A stretch of DNA of 64,000 nt. Source: Protea cynaroides (Eukaryota > Streptophyta > Magnoliopsida > Proteales > Proteaceae). How positions within the stretch are numbered: the stretch's first letter is position 1; every line of letters starts with the position of its first letter. The translations under genes were made by a program, and so were the position numbers. The stretch is from assembly GCA_028583415.1 (NCBI GenBank), contig CM053266.1:9409363-9473362 (forward strand), written 5' to 3'. Shown one piece after another: positions 24,023 to 35,350 of the stretch. The notes beneath the pieces are model-generated. The model did not search any database and was not told where the DNA came from. It saw only the letters and a program-made list of their open reading frames with translations.

Positions 24023-27000
24023 ACTCCCCCTACTTGTAAAAATTTCATCCTCAAAATTGTACATACCTTCCAAGTCGAATAGATGAGGGTATTGCTTTCG
24101 CATAGTATTCTCTTTTTCCCATGTGATTTCTTCTATATCTTTGCTTCTCCAGGTGACTTTAACATAATAAATGTCACGATTGTGTAGTCGTTGCACCTTT
24201 CAGCTGGTGATTTCAGTTGGTGCTACTTCAAATGTCAAATCATCCGTCAAATCAGGTAGATCTACTGTCAAAATGTGCGTTGGATCTCTGACATACTTCT
24301 TCAATAAGGAGATATGAAATACATCATGCACACTTGACATAGATGGTGGTAGTGCTAACTGGTAAGCCACTTTTTCACGCTTAGCTAGAATCTCATATGG
24401 TCTGATATATCTCAAACTTAGTTTCCCTTTTTGTCTGAACCGTTTCAAACCTCGCATAGGTGATACTTTGAGGAATACCTTATGACCTATGGTGAATTCA
24501 AGGTCTCGACGTCTAGTATCTGCATATTGCTTCTGATGATTCTGAGCCGTTCTTACTTGTTCCTTGATAATGTCGACTACTCGACATGTCTCTTCAACAA
24601 ATTCCGATCCAACAATACTACGTTCTCCAACTTCATTCCAAAACAAAGGAGTTCGACACTTCCTTCCATACAGTGCTTCATAGGGTGACATCCGTATAGT
24701 AGCCTGATAGCTATTGTTATAAGCGAACTCAACCAGTGGTAACTTTTCATCCCATGATCCTTTAAAATCAATTACACAAGCTCGGAGCATGTCTTCTAGA
24801 ATCTGAATGGTGCGCTCCGATTGTCCGTCTGTCTGAGGATGGAATGCAGTACTGAACTTCAATGCTGTACCCATAGCCTTTTGTAATCCTTCCCAAAACT
24901 TTGAAGTAAAATATGGATCTCTGTCAGACACAATGCTTTCAGGTACACCGTGTAATCTGACAATGTTATCCACATACAACTTAGCTAACCTCTCAAGTGT
25001 TTACTGAGGTCGTATAGCTATAAATCGAGCCATTTTAGTCAGTCTGTCTACAATCACCAAAACTGCATCAACTACTCGGGAGTCAATGGTAACCCTGTGA
25101 CAAAGTCCATAGTGATGCAGTCCCATTTCCATGCTGGTTCTGGTAACGGCTGTAACAGTCTTGTTGGTCTTTGTCATTCAGCTTTCACCTTCTGACAATT
25201 TAGGCCTTGAGACATGAACTTGGCTATACCTGCTTTCATTCCTCTCCACCAATATAATTCCTTTAGGTCATGATACATTTTTGTACTTCTAGGGTGTATC
25301 GAATAGGTGGTGGTATGGGCTTCCTTCATTAGTCGGTGTCTAATGTCCAAATTTTCTGTTTCAGGTACACATATTCTTCCTTTGTACTTCAGTACCCTTT
25401 CATCATCTAAGGTGAACTCAGGAATAGTTCTTCCTTTTTCTATATCTTCTTGTACCGTCCTTTGATAAGGGTCCACTTTAATCGCTGTTTTCACTTCATC
25501 AAGTATATCGGGTACCATCTTCAATGTGGCGAACATATTTGCAAATCGATGGATAAACCCTTGGTTGGTTGATTCACCCGGTGCATCTATTACAAACTGT
25601 TCATTACCATAATTGAATACTTTTTCGGTAGTACACAGTGCAGCAGTGGTGCTAACCTCCTCTTGAGATTTCATCATTGCCTTTCTACTCAGTGCGTCAG
25701 CAACCACATTAGCTTTCCCCGGATGATACTGGATATCACAATCATAGTCTTTCAATAGTTCCAGCCATCTTCTTTGTCTCATATTCAACTCCTTCTGATT
25801 AAAGAAGTAAGTAAGACTCTTATGATCTAATTTAATCTGAAATTTCTCTCCGTACAAGTAATGTCTCCATATTTTGACAGCATATACTACTATCGTTAAT
25901 TCCAAATCATGAGTGGGATAGTTTTTCTCATGTGTCTTCAATTATCTTAAGGCATAAGCGATTACTTATTCTCCTTGCATAAGTACACATCCTAATCCCA
26001 GTCCTGACGCATCAGTGTACAAAATAGATGGCTGTCCTGGAATCAGAATGGTCAAGATTAGAGGTGATATCAATATAGCCTTTAATGTTTGGAAACTCTT
26101 CTCGCATTTATCAGTCCAAACAAACTTCTCACCCTTCTTAGTCAAACTGGTGAGTGGTACGGCAATTCGAGAATAGTCTTCCATAAATCGTCGATAATAC
26201 CCAGCTAGACCTAAGAAACTTCTAATTTCTGCAACCTTTTCGGTGCTTCCCACTTTACAATAGCTTCGATCTTGCTAGGATCCACTTTAATTCCTTCAGT
26301 GGATACAACATGGCCTAGAAAAGCAACTTCCTTTAGCCAAAACTCACACTTTGTAAATTTGGCGTAGAGCTTCTCCTTCCGTAATCGCTGCAGAGAGGCG
26401 TTGAGAATCTTTATATGAGTTTTCTTGTCCTTGGAGTAGACCAATATATCATCGATGAATACAATAATCGATGTATCCAACATATCATGGAATATCCGAT
26501 TCATAAGTTCCATAAAGGTTGTTGGTGCGTTCGTCAATCCGAAAGACATGATAAAAAATTCATAGTGTCCATATCTGGTCCTGAATGCTGTCTTGGGGAT
26601 ATCACCATCCTTAATCTTCAACTGATGGTAGCCTGACCGAAGATCGATCTTGGAGAACACTTTGGCACCTTGCAACTGATTGAATAAGTCATCGATCCGA
26701 GGCAATGGATACCGATTCTTGATTGTCAGTTTATTCAGTTCTCGGTAGTCTATACACAATCGAACACTATCGTCCTTATTTTTCACGAATAATACTGGTG
26801 CTCCCCTTGGTGATATGCTAGGTCGGATGTAGCCCTTGTCCAGCAGCTCTTGTAGTTGTACTTTTAATTCCTTCAGTTCAGTAGGAGCCATTGGATAAGT
26901 TGCTTTAGATACTGGTGCGTCTCCGGGTATCAGATCTATAACAAACTCTGTAGCATGGTCGGGTGGTAGTCCTGGTAGTTCTTCAGGAAATACATCTGGA

Positions 27001-27505
27001 TAGTCACACACGACATCAATATCCTCCATTCGTGGTGCTTCTTTGGTAAGATCCACCATAGATACTAGATACCCAACTGCTCCTTTCTCAAGGCACTTCC
27101 TAGCCTTTAATGCAGAAAGTATGAGCTTTCGTTTATGGGGAAGTTTGGTTCCCAAAAAACTGAACTGTGCTCCTTCCTTGTCTTTAAATGTCAGCTTCTT
27201 TTCGGCACACAATAGGTTTGCAGAATGTCGAGCTAACCAGTCCATTCCCAAGATGACGTCAACGTCTGCCATCTCAAGTTGGATCAAGATTGCATCCAAA
27301 GTCTTCTCGTCAATAAAAACTAGACATGGTCCATAACCTTTTTCTAATTCCACTTCTAATCCCATAGGCGATCGTACAAGCAGTTTGTAGTCTAGGGATT
27401 TGAGGGGTAGATTTAGCTTCTTTCCAAATGGCACAGATATAAAAGAATGAGTAGCTCCTGAATCAAAGAGTACTTTGGCAGGAATACCATTAATAGGTAC
27501 GATAC
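24023..27505 (-). pseudogene. TE-B pol (protease, RT, RNase H, integrase, chromodomain), broken
   Basis: The frame begins after the candidate intron with IVPINGIPAKVLFDSGATHS (aspartic protease motif DSGATHS). The RT has CIDYRELNKLT and the active site VIVFIDDILVYS (407-codon segment 27434-26211). RNase H starts ILYTDASGLG, and the RH end is ADALSRKA. Integrase has the HHCC region around 25250, catalytic core 24979 onward (SDRDPYFTSKFW, HPQTDGQSE), GPY/F-like C-terminus, and chromodomain YYVKVTW...EEITWEKEN. Breaks: a frameshift near 26240, two stops replacing Gln codons (about 25965 and 25944), stops near 25172, 25005 and 24198. Several are CAA/CGA to TAA/TGA changes. It reads through into the LTR without its own stop. 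Confidence 0.9.
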
Positions 27506-27575
27506 CTGTGATTTGTTTTGATTTAGTCTACATGCTCACATAATGTAACACAAAATGACGAGATTCAGGTCAAAC
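27506..27575 (-). other. Candidate 70-nt intron between gag and pol (TE-B)
   Basis: On the minus strand CACAG|GTTTGA opens and AAATCACAG|GTATCG closes a 70-nt spacer. It contains GACTAA about 20 nt before the AG. Unspliced, gag stops almost immediately (VVTGLT, stop). Spliced, the frame continues VVTG-IVPING into protease. The equivalent spacer is 70 nt in TE-E and 68 nt in TE-C. Confidence 0.6.
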
Positions 27576-28842
27576 CTGTGACCACATCAGGGGATGCGGC
27601 AGCATCCTCAGATGTAACAGCGTAAACTCTTCCTTGATGTAGTTTCTTTTTGGGCTTAGTACACTCTCTTGTGACATGCCCTACTTGATTGCAGTTAAAA
27701 CATCTTATTCCTTCACCGTTTTGCTTCGGTTGCGGTTGAGCTGCTGAAGTAGTCTTGGTTGTAGCATTGAAACCTTGAGTACGGAAGGGTTTGAATACCT
27801 TGGTGTTCCCTTCGTTGTAAGAATTTCCATTTGGCCTTTTTATTCCTCTATTTTGAGCAAAGTAGCTCTCTTTCTGGCTCGACTCTATCACTCGAGCAAT
27901 TTGTACAGCTTCATTGTAGATTTTCTTCTCAAGCCCAAGAACATGTTCTCGTATGCTTCCCCTGAGTCCCATGACGAACCTTCGGGTCTTTGTATCTTCC
28001 ACCTGCATACTGACTGGTGCAAAGAAAAACAGCTCCTCATAACGCTGTTGACATGCATCGACAGTCATCTGTCCCTGATATAAACTCAGGAACTCCTTCT
28101 CCATAGAATCTCTGAAACTCCTAGGAAAATACTTCTCAAAGAATTCTTCCTTATATATATCCCAAGTCAATTGGGTGTGCTTTGTCATCAGATATGTCCG
28201 TGTGGACTTCCACCAGTGGTGTGCATCGCCTTTCAGCATGAATGTTGCACACAATACCTTCTCTTCTTCATTCACTGTCATCATCGTGAAGTTTCTCTCC
28301 ATCTCATCGATCCAGTGTGCTGGCCATAATGGATCAGCTGGCTTACCACTATACTCCTTGGGCTTCATCTTCAGAAAATGCTCCACCAGTCTGGAGTGGT
28401 CTAGTTGATGCGGGACATAAGCCCCATACATAGGTGGTTGGTATTGATATCCACCTGGAGTTACTTCGGGGTTTTGTACTTGAGCCTGCATGATGGGAGT
28501 CTGAGGTGCGTGAGGTACTGTGTTACTTCCCCCTGATGCTGTGCTTGCCTGTCCTACTAGCATCGGTGTCGTCTGTGCAGCTGGAAAGGTCATGCCTATG
28601 GCAGCTTGCATAGTAGCTTGTGCCTGTTGTTTTTGCTGCAGTTGTTGGGCCAAATTCATTACGGCTGTAGCCAGGTCTGTAGGTGGAGCTGGAAAATTTA
28701 TAGGATTTGTCTGCCCATTAATTACGGACGGTGCCATGTTCTGATTCTCCTGTGTTTCCAGGTGTATCTGGCTATCTTCCCCCACAGGTGGTGGTGGTGG
28801 GATAAAGTTACAGCTTTGTCTAGTCACTCTACGTCCAACCAT
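27576..28842 (-). CDS. gag: TE-B gag (capsid/nucleocapsid), open
   Basis: Gag forms the virus-like particle that packages element RNA. I choose the Met at 28842 (MVGRRVTRQS) because TE-C and TE-E gag begin alike (MVGRR, MSGRR). Order: a Pro/Gln-rich N-terminal region with a QQLQQKQQAQA stretch (residues about 60-80), the retrotransposon-gag domain (about 165-300: WPAHWIDEMERNF, LKGDAHHWW, YFPRSFRDSMEKEFL, QRYEELFFFAP), an ARVIESSQKESYFAQNRG segment, and one CCHC zinc knuckle CFNCNQVGHVTREC (about residues 385-400). The length is typical of Tekay-type gag and no stop interrupts it. It is followed by the candidate intron. Confidence 0.9.
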
Positions 28843-28920
28843 TATCTGTTCTGATAGTGGAAATGCCTGAAAATCATAGAATACGTGAGGCAATCATTAT
28901 ATACTTCATTCTCATATTCA

Positions 28921-29346
28921 AGGGATGCCTAGGTCAGCGATGATGAGAGGAACGCTCCGGTGCGTCCACGTACACGAGTGGAGATGGCTGACGTTGAGGC
29001 AGCAGCAGCAACCGCTGGAGTAGGGGTTCATGGGGGTGATGATGATGATCGCATGTATATGGATGTGGACGCTATACCTCCTCCATTACCTCCACATTCT
29101 ACTAGAGCTGGTCCATCTCGGGCTCCTTCACACATGGTTGGTCCTTCATGCCTACTTTCTGATGATATTATGGGGCTGTTGCGTGAGATTAGGGAGGCCC
29201 AGCACGCGTCAGATCAATGGATGGCCGAGCTGGCAGCTAGTCTCCAGGTGACCCAGACTCAGGTGGCCTGGTTGACTAGGGTGTATGCTGAGGACTATGA
29301 TAGAGATCGCGAGGCACCTCCTCCTCTAGCACCTCTAGCTCCATGA
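28921..29346 (+). pseudogene. Antisense gene, C-terminal fragment (TE-B)
   Basis: It lies opposite to gag-pol, between gag and the primer site. From 28960 it is open for 128 codons: TRVEMADVEAAAATAG, DDDDRMYMDVDAIPPP, a Pro/Ser linker, a heptad-like IREAQHASDQWMAELAASLQ, and AWLTRVYAEDYDRDREAPPP, then stop. The C-terminus matches the TE-E antisense gene (46382-45597) closely. The N-terminal domain seen in TE-E (46954-46490) is deleted, and an in-frame stop lies just upstream (about 28930). The predicted protein is coiled-coil-prone and hydrophilic. Confidence 0.7.
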
Positions 29347-29637
29347 TGTATATATATATTTTCTTCTGTTTTTCTTATATTACAGAGTGACTGTCTAGAT
29401 TGTGGACTGTACTCTGTTTTGGATATGTATAAACATTACTTTTGATTTGATGTATATATAAAGCTTGTTCCTTCTTTTATATGTGCATTATTCTATTTCT
29501 TAATTTTGTCTCATACAACACAGGTGCTTATAGTGTGTTCTTATTACAGTTTTTAAATTAAATCCTAACTCAGTTCACGAACCTTTGTGGAAGTATACTG
29601 GTTTAACAGACAGGGCCTGAGAGCTCTGATACCAAGT
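29347..29637 (-). other. TE-B leader and primer-binding site
   Basis: The leader is noncoding. On the minus strand TGGTATCAGAGC (29634-29623) lies 3 nt from the terminus and matches the 3' end of initiator methionine tRNA, the usual primer of this group. Confidence 0.85.
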
Positions 29638-29676
29638 TGTCACACCATTCTAAATAGTGCGGAATTGGGTGTGACA
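29638..29676 (-). repeat. Aberrant 39-bp terminus replacing the TE-B 5' LTR
   Basis: In plus orientation the end reads TGTCACACC, then ATTCTAAATAGTGCGGAATT, then GGGTGTGACA, followed by the CTATC duplication. This is the first 37 bp of the other LTR end (21709-21745) in reverse complement, joined at a 7-bp TCACACC/GGTGTGA inverted repeat. Both element termini are therefore U5 ends (TGTCACACCC at left, GGGTGTGACA at right). There is no U3 or R at this end. Confidence 0.9.
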
Positions 29677-30659
29677 CTATCATTTCATATGCCATTTCCA
29701 CTGTCATTCCGCATGGAATTTTCCAAAAACCTCTACCCCAAAATTTTCACATTCAATTTGTAGAACACTAAAAATGAAAAATACTGGAGTTTGAATCACC
29801 TCATTTGGAAATAAAATGACTAACTTATGAATTTCTGAAGTTTAAACAAGTCATTTTACGATAATTCGACTAATGACTCTGCATGGGATGCTTCAGAGAT
29901 CTCTGCCTAAAATCCTTCATGTCCACTTTATAGAGCACTAAAAATGAGGAATAATGAAACTGGAATCAACTGGTTTGGATGTGGGGTGACAAAAATATGA
30001 ATTTTCAAAGATTAAATGGCCATTTTAGTATGTAATTTTGCATGGGACCTTTCGGAGATCTCTGTCCCAAATTTTCCACGTCCATTTTATAGAACACAAA
30101 AAATGAGGAATAATGGCCCTTGAATCATCTGAATCGGACGTAGAACGGCTAAGATATGAAGGAATGAAGTTCTATTGATAATTCTACATGCAAGCTTGCA
30201 TGGGACCCACCGATGGCCTCTATCCGGGATTCTTCACTTTCACTTTGAAAATGACTGAAAATAAGGAATATTGGTACTTAAACCATATGATTCAGATGTC
30301 GGATGATCAAGATATGATAATTTGAAATTCAAACAATCCAACTTACGATAATTTGCATGAAAGCCCCTGGGATTATTTATGATAATTTCATAAACCTCCC
30401 TTGTACGTATCATCTGACTAAAATGACCATATCTTCTTCATTTGATATCAGAATTGAGCATTCTAGTCTCATTTCGAAGATAATTCCATGACCTATGCAT
30501 CCATGCAGATTACAGCATGTGACATTGTTATGGGACCCATCGAAAACTACCTCGAGGTCATAGCCAAAAAACCTAAATTTTTACCCATCTCTTTTCCTTG
30601 TTGTCCACACACCTGTAGGACTTTGTTCAGCTGGAAATGAAAAAAATGGGGTGCTTACA

Positions 30660-31741
30660 GGTGTATGAGAAATTTCATAAATAATTCTCTTTATTTGCTA
30701 GTATTGACCTCCTAATCGAGAATAGCATGGTGTAGGCCTAGGTGAACAGCTAGTTCAACTAAGTTAGACAAGAATCCAAGCTCTGCTTTCTTCCGTTTCA
30801 AGAGGAGGTGCAATAGTTCTTTTTAAAAAGAGGCAAGCTGTCATCTAGTTCTTTTCATTTGAAATTCATTTCAACTACGAGGCATTGGACCTGAAAGGAT
30901 TATTTATTTGTTCTTCCCCTTCTTTCAGTTATGAAGTTAAAAGAAAATAGCATGCTAAAGAGGCTAAGATGAGCCAAATTAAAGCAATAACACAAGTCTG
31001 ATCTATTCAGATGTGGACTTATGTTAGTAGATCATTCTTTAAACTACATTGCCTTAGTAAATTAGTTAGTGCATCACTCATGAGACTACTTTCTCTTGTC
31101 CCTACTTCTAGTCTATTCAATTTTATGATATTTGACCATGGCAGATGTTATTTAGAATAGACAGTCAAAACAATTTGACTCTTGAATTTGAGGTGTAAAA
31201 GCCTACATCTTATTGTCACTTATTTTAAATTTTAATTGTATGCCATTTGCATATAATTCTTATGTTTCAAACCTTGATTTTGATGAATTGCAATGGGTCT
31301 TGATACTAAATTTTTTTTTTTTTGAACTCTTGTAATCAATGTTTTATGAATAAATAATCTCTTATGGCTTTAAATATTTAAAGGAACCAAGTGAGTTTAA
31401 CTATTTATTACAATTTCTCGTAATTGAAACTAAATTAAATAAGGAATTTGCTTTTAATAACTTCTATGTTTCTTATAATCATCGTGGATCTTATTATCTT
31501 AAATTGCTTCATTTGTAGGAAGAGACCGAAGCTAAGATTAAACAACTTCGCAAAAGCTTAAACTTCAAGGCTATACCTATGTGTTCTTTCTATCATGAAG
31601 CCACAGCACAAGGCTCAGATGGCAAAAAAGGTAAGCATAATGGTACAAGTTCTTGGTGTTTTTTTAATAGCTTTCTATTAACTAGATTGAAAATCCTAAC
31701 AAATCTAGTGAGAGAATTTTTTATAGAAGTTTGACATCTTT
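30660..31741 (+). other. Host-gene-like segment of the CACTA with a TPX2-type exon
   Basis: This is A/T-rich, intron-like DNA between LTR-X and TE-C. Apart from the exon at 31519-31631, I see no coding stretch. It contains poly(T) at 31312-31323 and several TTTCAG/TTGTAG acceptor-like sites. Confidence 0.6.
31519..31631 (+). pseudogene. TPX2/WVD2-LIKE family exon (captured fragment)
   Basis: Between an acceptor (ATTTGTAG, ending 31518) and a donor (AAAAAG|GTAAGC, at 31631/31632) the frame reads EETEAKIKQLRKSLNFKAIP, then MCSFYHEATAQG and SDGKK. The KQLRKSLNFKAxPMxSFYxE core is the hallmark of the plant TPX2-C (KLEEK-related) domain of WAVE-DAMPENED2-like microtubule-associated proteins. No other exon of such a gene was recognised in the window. 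It lies inside the CACTA element, so I infer capture of a host gene fragment. An old host locus broken up by insertions is less likely, because the CACTA ends enclose it. Confidence 0.75.
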
Positions 31742-34059
31742 CGTAAGACCATTACTTCACTAACCCTATCTAACTGTGTCATGCTAGGTCTTCCTATCAT
31801 AGCCGGATCAAGTGGACCAACCATATGAAGGAAACACGAGGCTAAGTAAGTAAATCAACCCAAAAATAGTTAAATTCAGTCGTGTGGTCGACTACCTGAA
31901 CTAAGTATGGTCGACCAGTCAATGAACAAAGTGAGATCAGTCAACAAAAGCGGTGTGGTCGATACTTTTGAGTTATGTGGTCGACGGATTTTACGACCAC
32001 ACAGTAGACCACAAGAACCCAGATCAAACTCTGTGATTTGAAAACTTTTCAAATTGAAGGAGAACTCTTTCCTAATTGCAAAGGAACTCTATATGGAGAG
32101 TTTTTCTCTATAGAGAGGATGTCCCTCTATCCTCTCTCACTCTTTTAGATGAATCTCAAACCCTAAACCTAAGAGAGAAAGAAAGAGAAGGAAAATGAGA
32201 AGAAGACTTGGAGAGGAAAGCTTAGAGAAGGTTTTACAGAGAAGAGTTCTATCTCTTCTCAAGGTATGAAACTTGTCTCTATAGAGGTAGATCACATATG
32301 ATAGATTTTTCCATTATAATTTGGGTGTTAATATGAATCTCTAAGTAAATCTCAAAGGAGAATCATGGAGAATAGGTTAGGATAAATAGTTAGGTAAAAC
32401 TATGATTTAATGGCCATAGATTGACCATAGGATGAACCCTACTGTTGAGCCAAGAAATTGACTCAGGAAGAACTCGGATTAAAGGTAAAAATTGACCAAA
32501 CTTGGTATGGTTGCACTTGTGGTCAACCAAAGAGAGACCATTAGGTCGACCACAGCTATTTGGGAAGTTTTCCAGAATTTGTGTGGTCATAGCTATGGCC
32601 ACATGATACACAACCACAGGATCGACCGTGCAGTCTGTGGTCGGCATATACAGTAAACCATAGGGTCGATCAGTCAACTGTAGAAGGCCTTATTTTGATT
32701 TTTGACTACTATAACTTGGTACAATCGAACCCTAACTCAAATCCATAAATTTCTTAGGTTCCCAATAAGTTTAAAGTGACTTCTCAGGGCTTGGGAAAAG
32801 GTTACACATCATTTACAGGTGAGGGAATAAGACCTAAACTAATTGGATAATAACAAACTATCATTTCTTCTTATTTCTCTGCTTTCTGATATGATGTCAT
32901 GCCTTGTATGATTGTTTATGCATTTCACATGTCATCCAATACTTGTTATTTATTCTGCTCATGCATATTTATTTTTGTTCCTTATGATATGATGATGATG
33001 CTAGGAATAGGCATGTGCTTAGGTATGCAGTTGATGTATTGGATTGAGTAAAGCATCAGAGGGAGGATGTGGTACTGTGGTCTTGGGCCTGACCACCAGA
33101 CTCGAGCCCTATCTCTATTCCATTCTTCGCATTGACATCATCTTATCACCATTATCTTATCAGAACTAGTGTTCTGCAAAGCATCAGGGGGAGGATGCAA
33201 CACTGTGATCTTTGGCTTGGCTACCAGACTCTAGCTTTATCTCTATGGGCATATTGAGGGATGCTTGGGTAAGGCCTTGAATACAAATTATGATGACATT
33301 TAGGATTAGTTAGTTATGAGCCCAGTTTGTAAGCCCTCGCCAGTAGGGGCTTACGTGTTGGTATGGGTAGGGCATCAAGGGAAGTGTTAGCAATGTGTGA
33401 TCTATACACTTTAGCTCTATTTCTATTCCATAGAGGGTGTATATGGGATGGCAATGGTGTTTGACCCATTGGGAGGATTCATACACTCATGTATAGAGGT
33501 GCGGTTGCCACCAAACCTTTCTATAGCACAGTTGCAAACTTAAACCAGACCAAAAATAATGAATTGAATATACGCATATGTTTACGCATTATTTTTTTTA
33601 CTCACTGAGCCATGATGTGTGCTGACCTCTCGATGTCGAATATTTTTTAGTTGATAATGTAGGTCTTACTGTTGAAGATTATATGAAGGCGCCGTCATAT
33701 GGACACATGGCGACCATGGATACTCAAGCTATAGAAGATGAGCACGACTCTACATGTGAGTGTTTCTAGTGTCTTTGTTCTTAGGCCCGTCGTATTTTGA
33801 TTGTGGGAACTTGTAATAGATTATTAACTATGTTTTGAGTTATTTGGAGATAATTGGATTTAAATATTTATTTGTCATGTTAGACAATCAATTCATTATT
33901 AATAAAGACTTCCATTATTTATTGTATTATCGCTGACTATGTTGTGGAGGGTGTATCTGGTTTGGATTATTGGCACGGTCTTTATGAGATCCTAGTTGAA
34001 CCATTGGTTCTTATGATGGATCATCACACTACTGGTTAGTCTAAAATTAGAGTGTGATA
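31742..34059 (+). repeat. 5' LTR of TE-C
   Basis: The first base is mutated (CGTAAGACC instead of TGTAAGACC) and the last dinucleotide is TA instead of CA; the duplication fixes the edges. It holds GTGGTCGA clusters (about 31878-32010, 32508-32670), a donor-like AAG|GTATG at 32263/32264, an acceptor TGTAG ending 33662 and a truncated mini-ORF. Confidence 0.92.
33665..33769 (+). pseudogene. LTR mini-ORF, TE-C 5' copy (truncated)
   Basis: It reads LTVEDYMKAPSYGHMATM, then DEHDSTCECF and a stop. The stop TAG replaces the serine codon of the CNSC motif, so the last cysteine is lost. The 3' LTR copy (from about 42293) is frameshifted after YGHMA. Confidence 0.5.
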
Positions 34060-34062
34060 ACT

Positions 34063-34074
34063 TGGTATCAGATC
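34063..34074 (+). promoter_or_regulatory. Primer-binding site of TE-C
   Basis: TGGTATCAGATC lies 3 bp after the LTR and is complementary to initiator-Met tRNA with one mismatch (GATC for GAGC). Confidence 0.85.
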
Positions 34075-34211
34075 TCTAAGGCTCTGCCCATCAAACCTGA
34101 ATACTTCCACAAGAGTCATGAACTAAGTTAAGATAAGTTAAAAGTCATAATATAAATACACCACAAGCGCCTTGTTGTTTGAGACCTAAATTAAGAAAGA
34201 AAAAAAAAAAA

Positions 34212-34212
<1 letters not shown>

Positions 34213-34293
<81 letters not shown>
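34213..34293. repeat. (AT)n microsatellite
   Basis: About 80 bp of almost pure TA dinucleotides after a short A-rich tract, in the TE-C leader. Confidence 0.98.
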
Positions 34294-34296
<3 letters not shown>

Positions 34297-34324
34297 GTGT
34301 TTAAAGAGATAGAAAACCTTTTCA

Positions 34325-34622
34325 CCCAACTAGTGATCCGGAGCTCTCTCTTGCTGTCTACATCCTCTGGATCACCTTCTAACTAAAGGTTGTAATAAAA
34401 GTACTTGACTAACTCCGAGCAGGTGCAACCCTCATATAGGATTGCAAGAAGTCAGCCCATATCACCAAATGCCCTCTCTACATCGAATAGGGCTAGACTT
34501 GGCAGGTTGACAAACCGACCCACCTCAAACCTCTTCTATTGGTACCATGGGTACTGTGCCTCAGCTTCGGCAGAACAAAAGTGAGAAGCATCATAGGGTC
34601 TAGGCATCTTGCTTTGGGCCAT
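34325..34622 (-). pseudogene. Antisense gene, N-terminal remnant (TE-C)
   Basis: It starts at ATG 34622 opposite to gag: MAQSKMPRPYDASHFCSAEA, then AQYPWYQ, stop, FEVGRFVNLPSLALFDVERA, FGDMG, stop, and LYEGCTCSELVKYFYYNL. It aligns with residues 1-75 of the TE-E antisense protein (EAEAQY, VNLxxLALFxVERAFGDMG, CTCSxLVxxFYxNL). It then runs into the AT microsatellite. Confidence 0.75.
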
Positions 34623-35220
34623 GTTAGCTGCAAGAAAAAGAAACAAGGAAAACAAATTATAAAAGCTAAAAAATTGGGCAGTATAATGACATAAATGGGA
34701 AAAAAGCCTCACTTTTCATCCAAACACCTGGGTAGGAGGACTTACATGGATCACAAACCATCCTATAATGATTAACCAATAGGGAATTATGATAAATTTC
34801 AAAGGATTTCAAGAATTTTAAATTGGGCAAAATCCCTAATTTTTAGGTTAAAAATCAAATTTTCAAGCTTTTGGCTAAACTAACCAATGAAACCCAAATT
34901 TTCTTGAGGGCTTTCGTCTATTGAGTGCCCATTATCAAAACCAAGAAATAAAAATGGAATTTATATGGTTGAATAAATTTTAATTTGAAGAAACGGTAAT
35001 AAACGACCTAAACATAGGTTAAATCGATAAAGAAGAGAATGGGAATGGAGAACAAACCTCGAAGGAAAGGTGTGTAGTTGTCAACCAAGGAAAAGCCACC
35101 TAAATTGTGTGGTCAGTACTGTTGAAATTCAGTGGTGGCGAGTTGAGTTGAGACTCAGAAGAGGACAAAAGAGAAATGGGAAGAATAGGCTCGAAACAGG
35201 TTTAAAAACCTGATTTTTGA

Positions 35221-35350
35221 ATCATGCGGTCGCATAATTCGACCAAAAAGGTCGACCACACAGTAGACTACAGGGCCCCGAGAAGTTGTCAGGGTTTGTG
35301 TGGTCGCACCTATGGTCGCATATAGTGTGGCTGGTCAATGTCGACTACAC
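35221..35350 (+). repeat. GGTCGA-type motif cluster in the TE-C leader
   Basis: GGTCGCATAATTCGACC, GGTCGACCACAC, GTGTGGTCGCACC, GGTCGCATA and TGTCGACTACACG occur within 130 bp, the same motif variant as in the TE-C LTRs but outside them. Confidence 0.7.

Larger units (their letters stand above)
21709..29676 (-). mobile_element. TE-B: minus-strand Tekay-like gypsy with only one full LTR
   Basis: It is flanked by perfect CTATC duplications (21704-21708, 29677-29681) and inserted in LTR-X. From right to left it has an aberrant 39-bp terminus (29676-29638), a primer site, a fragment of the antisense gene, gag, a candidate intron, pol and a 3' LTR (24022-21709). gag is open, but pol carries about half a dozen stops or frameshifts. 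Confidence 0.95.
18331..30659 (+). repeat. LTR-X copy 1 (Tat/Ogre-like LTR) interrupted by TE-B
   Basis: It begins TGTTGGAGTCACCACCTAG and soon contains GGAAGGTGTTAGGCACCC, a signature seen in LTRs of plant Tat/Ogre-lineage elements. It ends GGGGTGCTTACA. TE-B plus its CTATC duplication (21704-29681) is inserted inside. The second copy at 9861-11304 confirms the 3' half as one unit. I found no matching 5-bp duplication (GAATC left, GGTGT right), so it is either a decayed solo LTR or the end of a deleted element. No coding sequence was recognised in it; 18200-18330 to its left holds nothing recognisable. Confidence 0.7.

Noticed and set aside
28960..29346. Possible independent host gene on the plus strand next to TE-B gag
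   Set aside because: It matches the antisense gene of TE-E and lies inside the TE-B boundaries, so it belongs to the element.
18326..30664. Target-site duplication for LTR-X copy 1
   Set aside because: GAATC (left) and GGTGT (right) do not match, so I do not claim a clean solo-LTR insertion.
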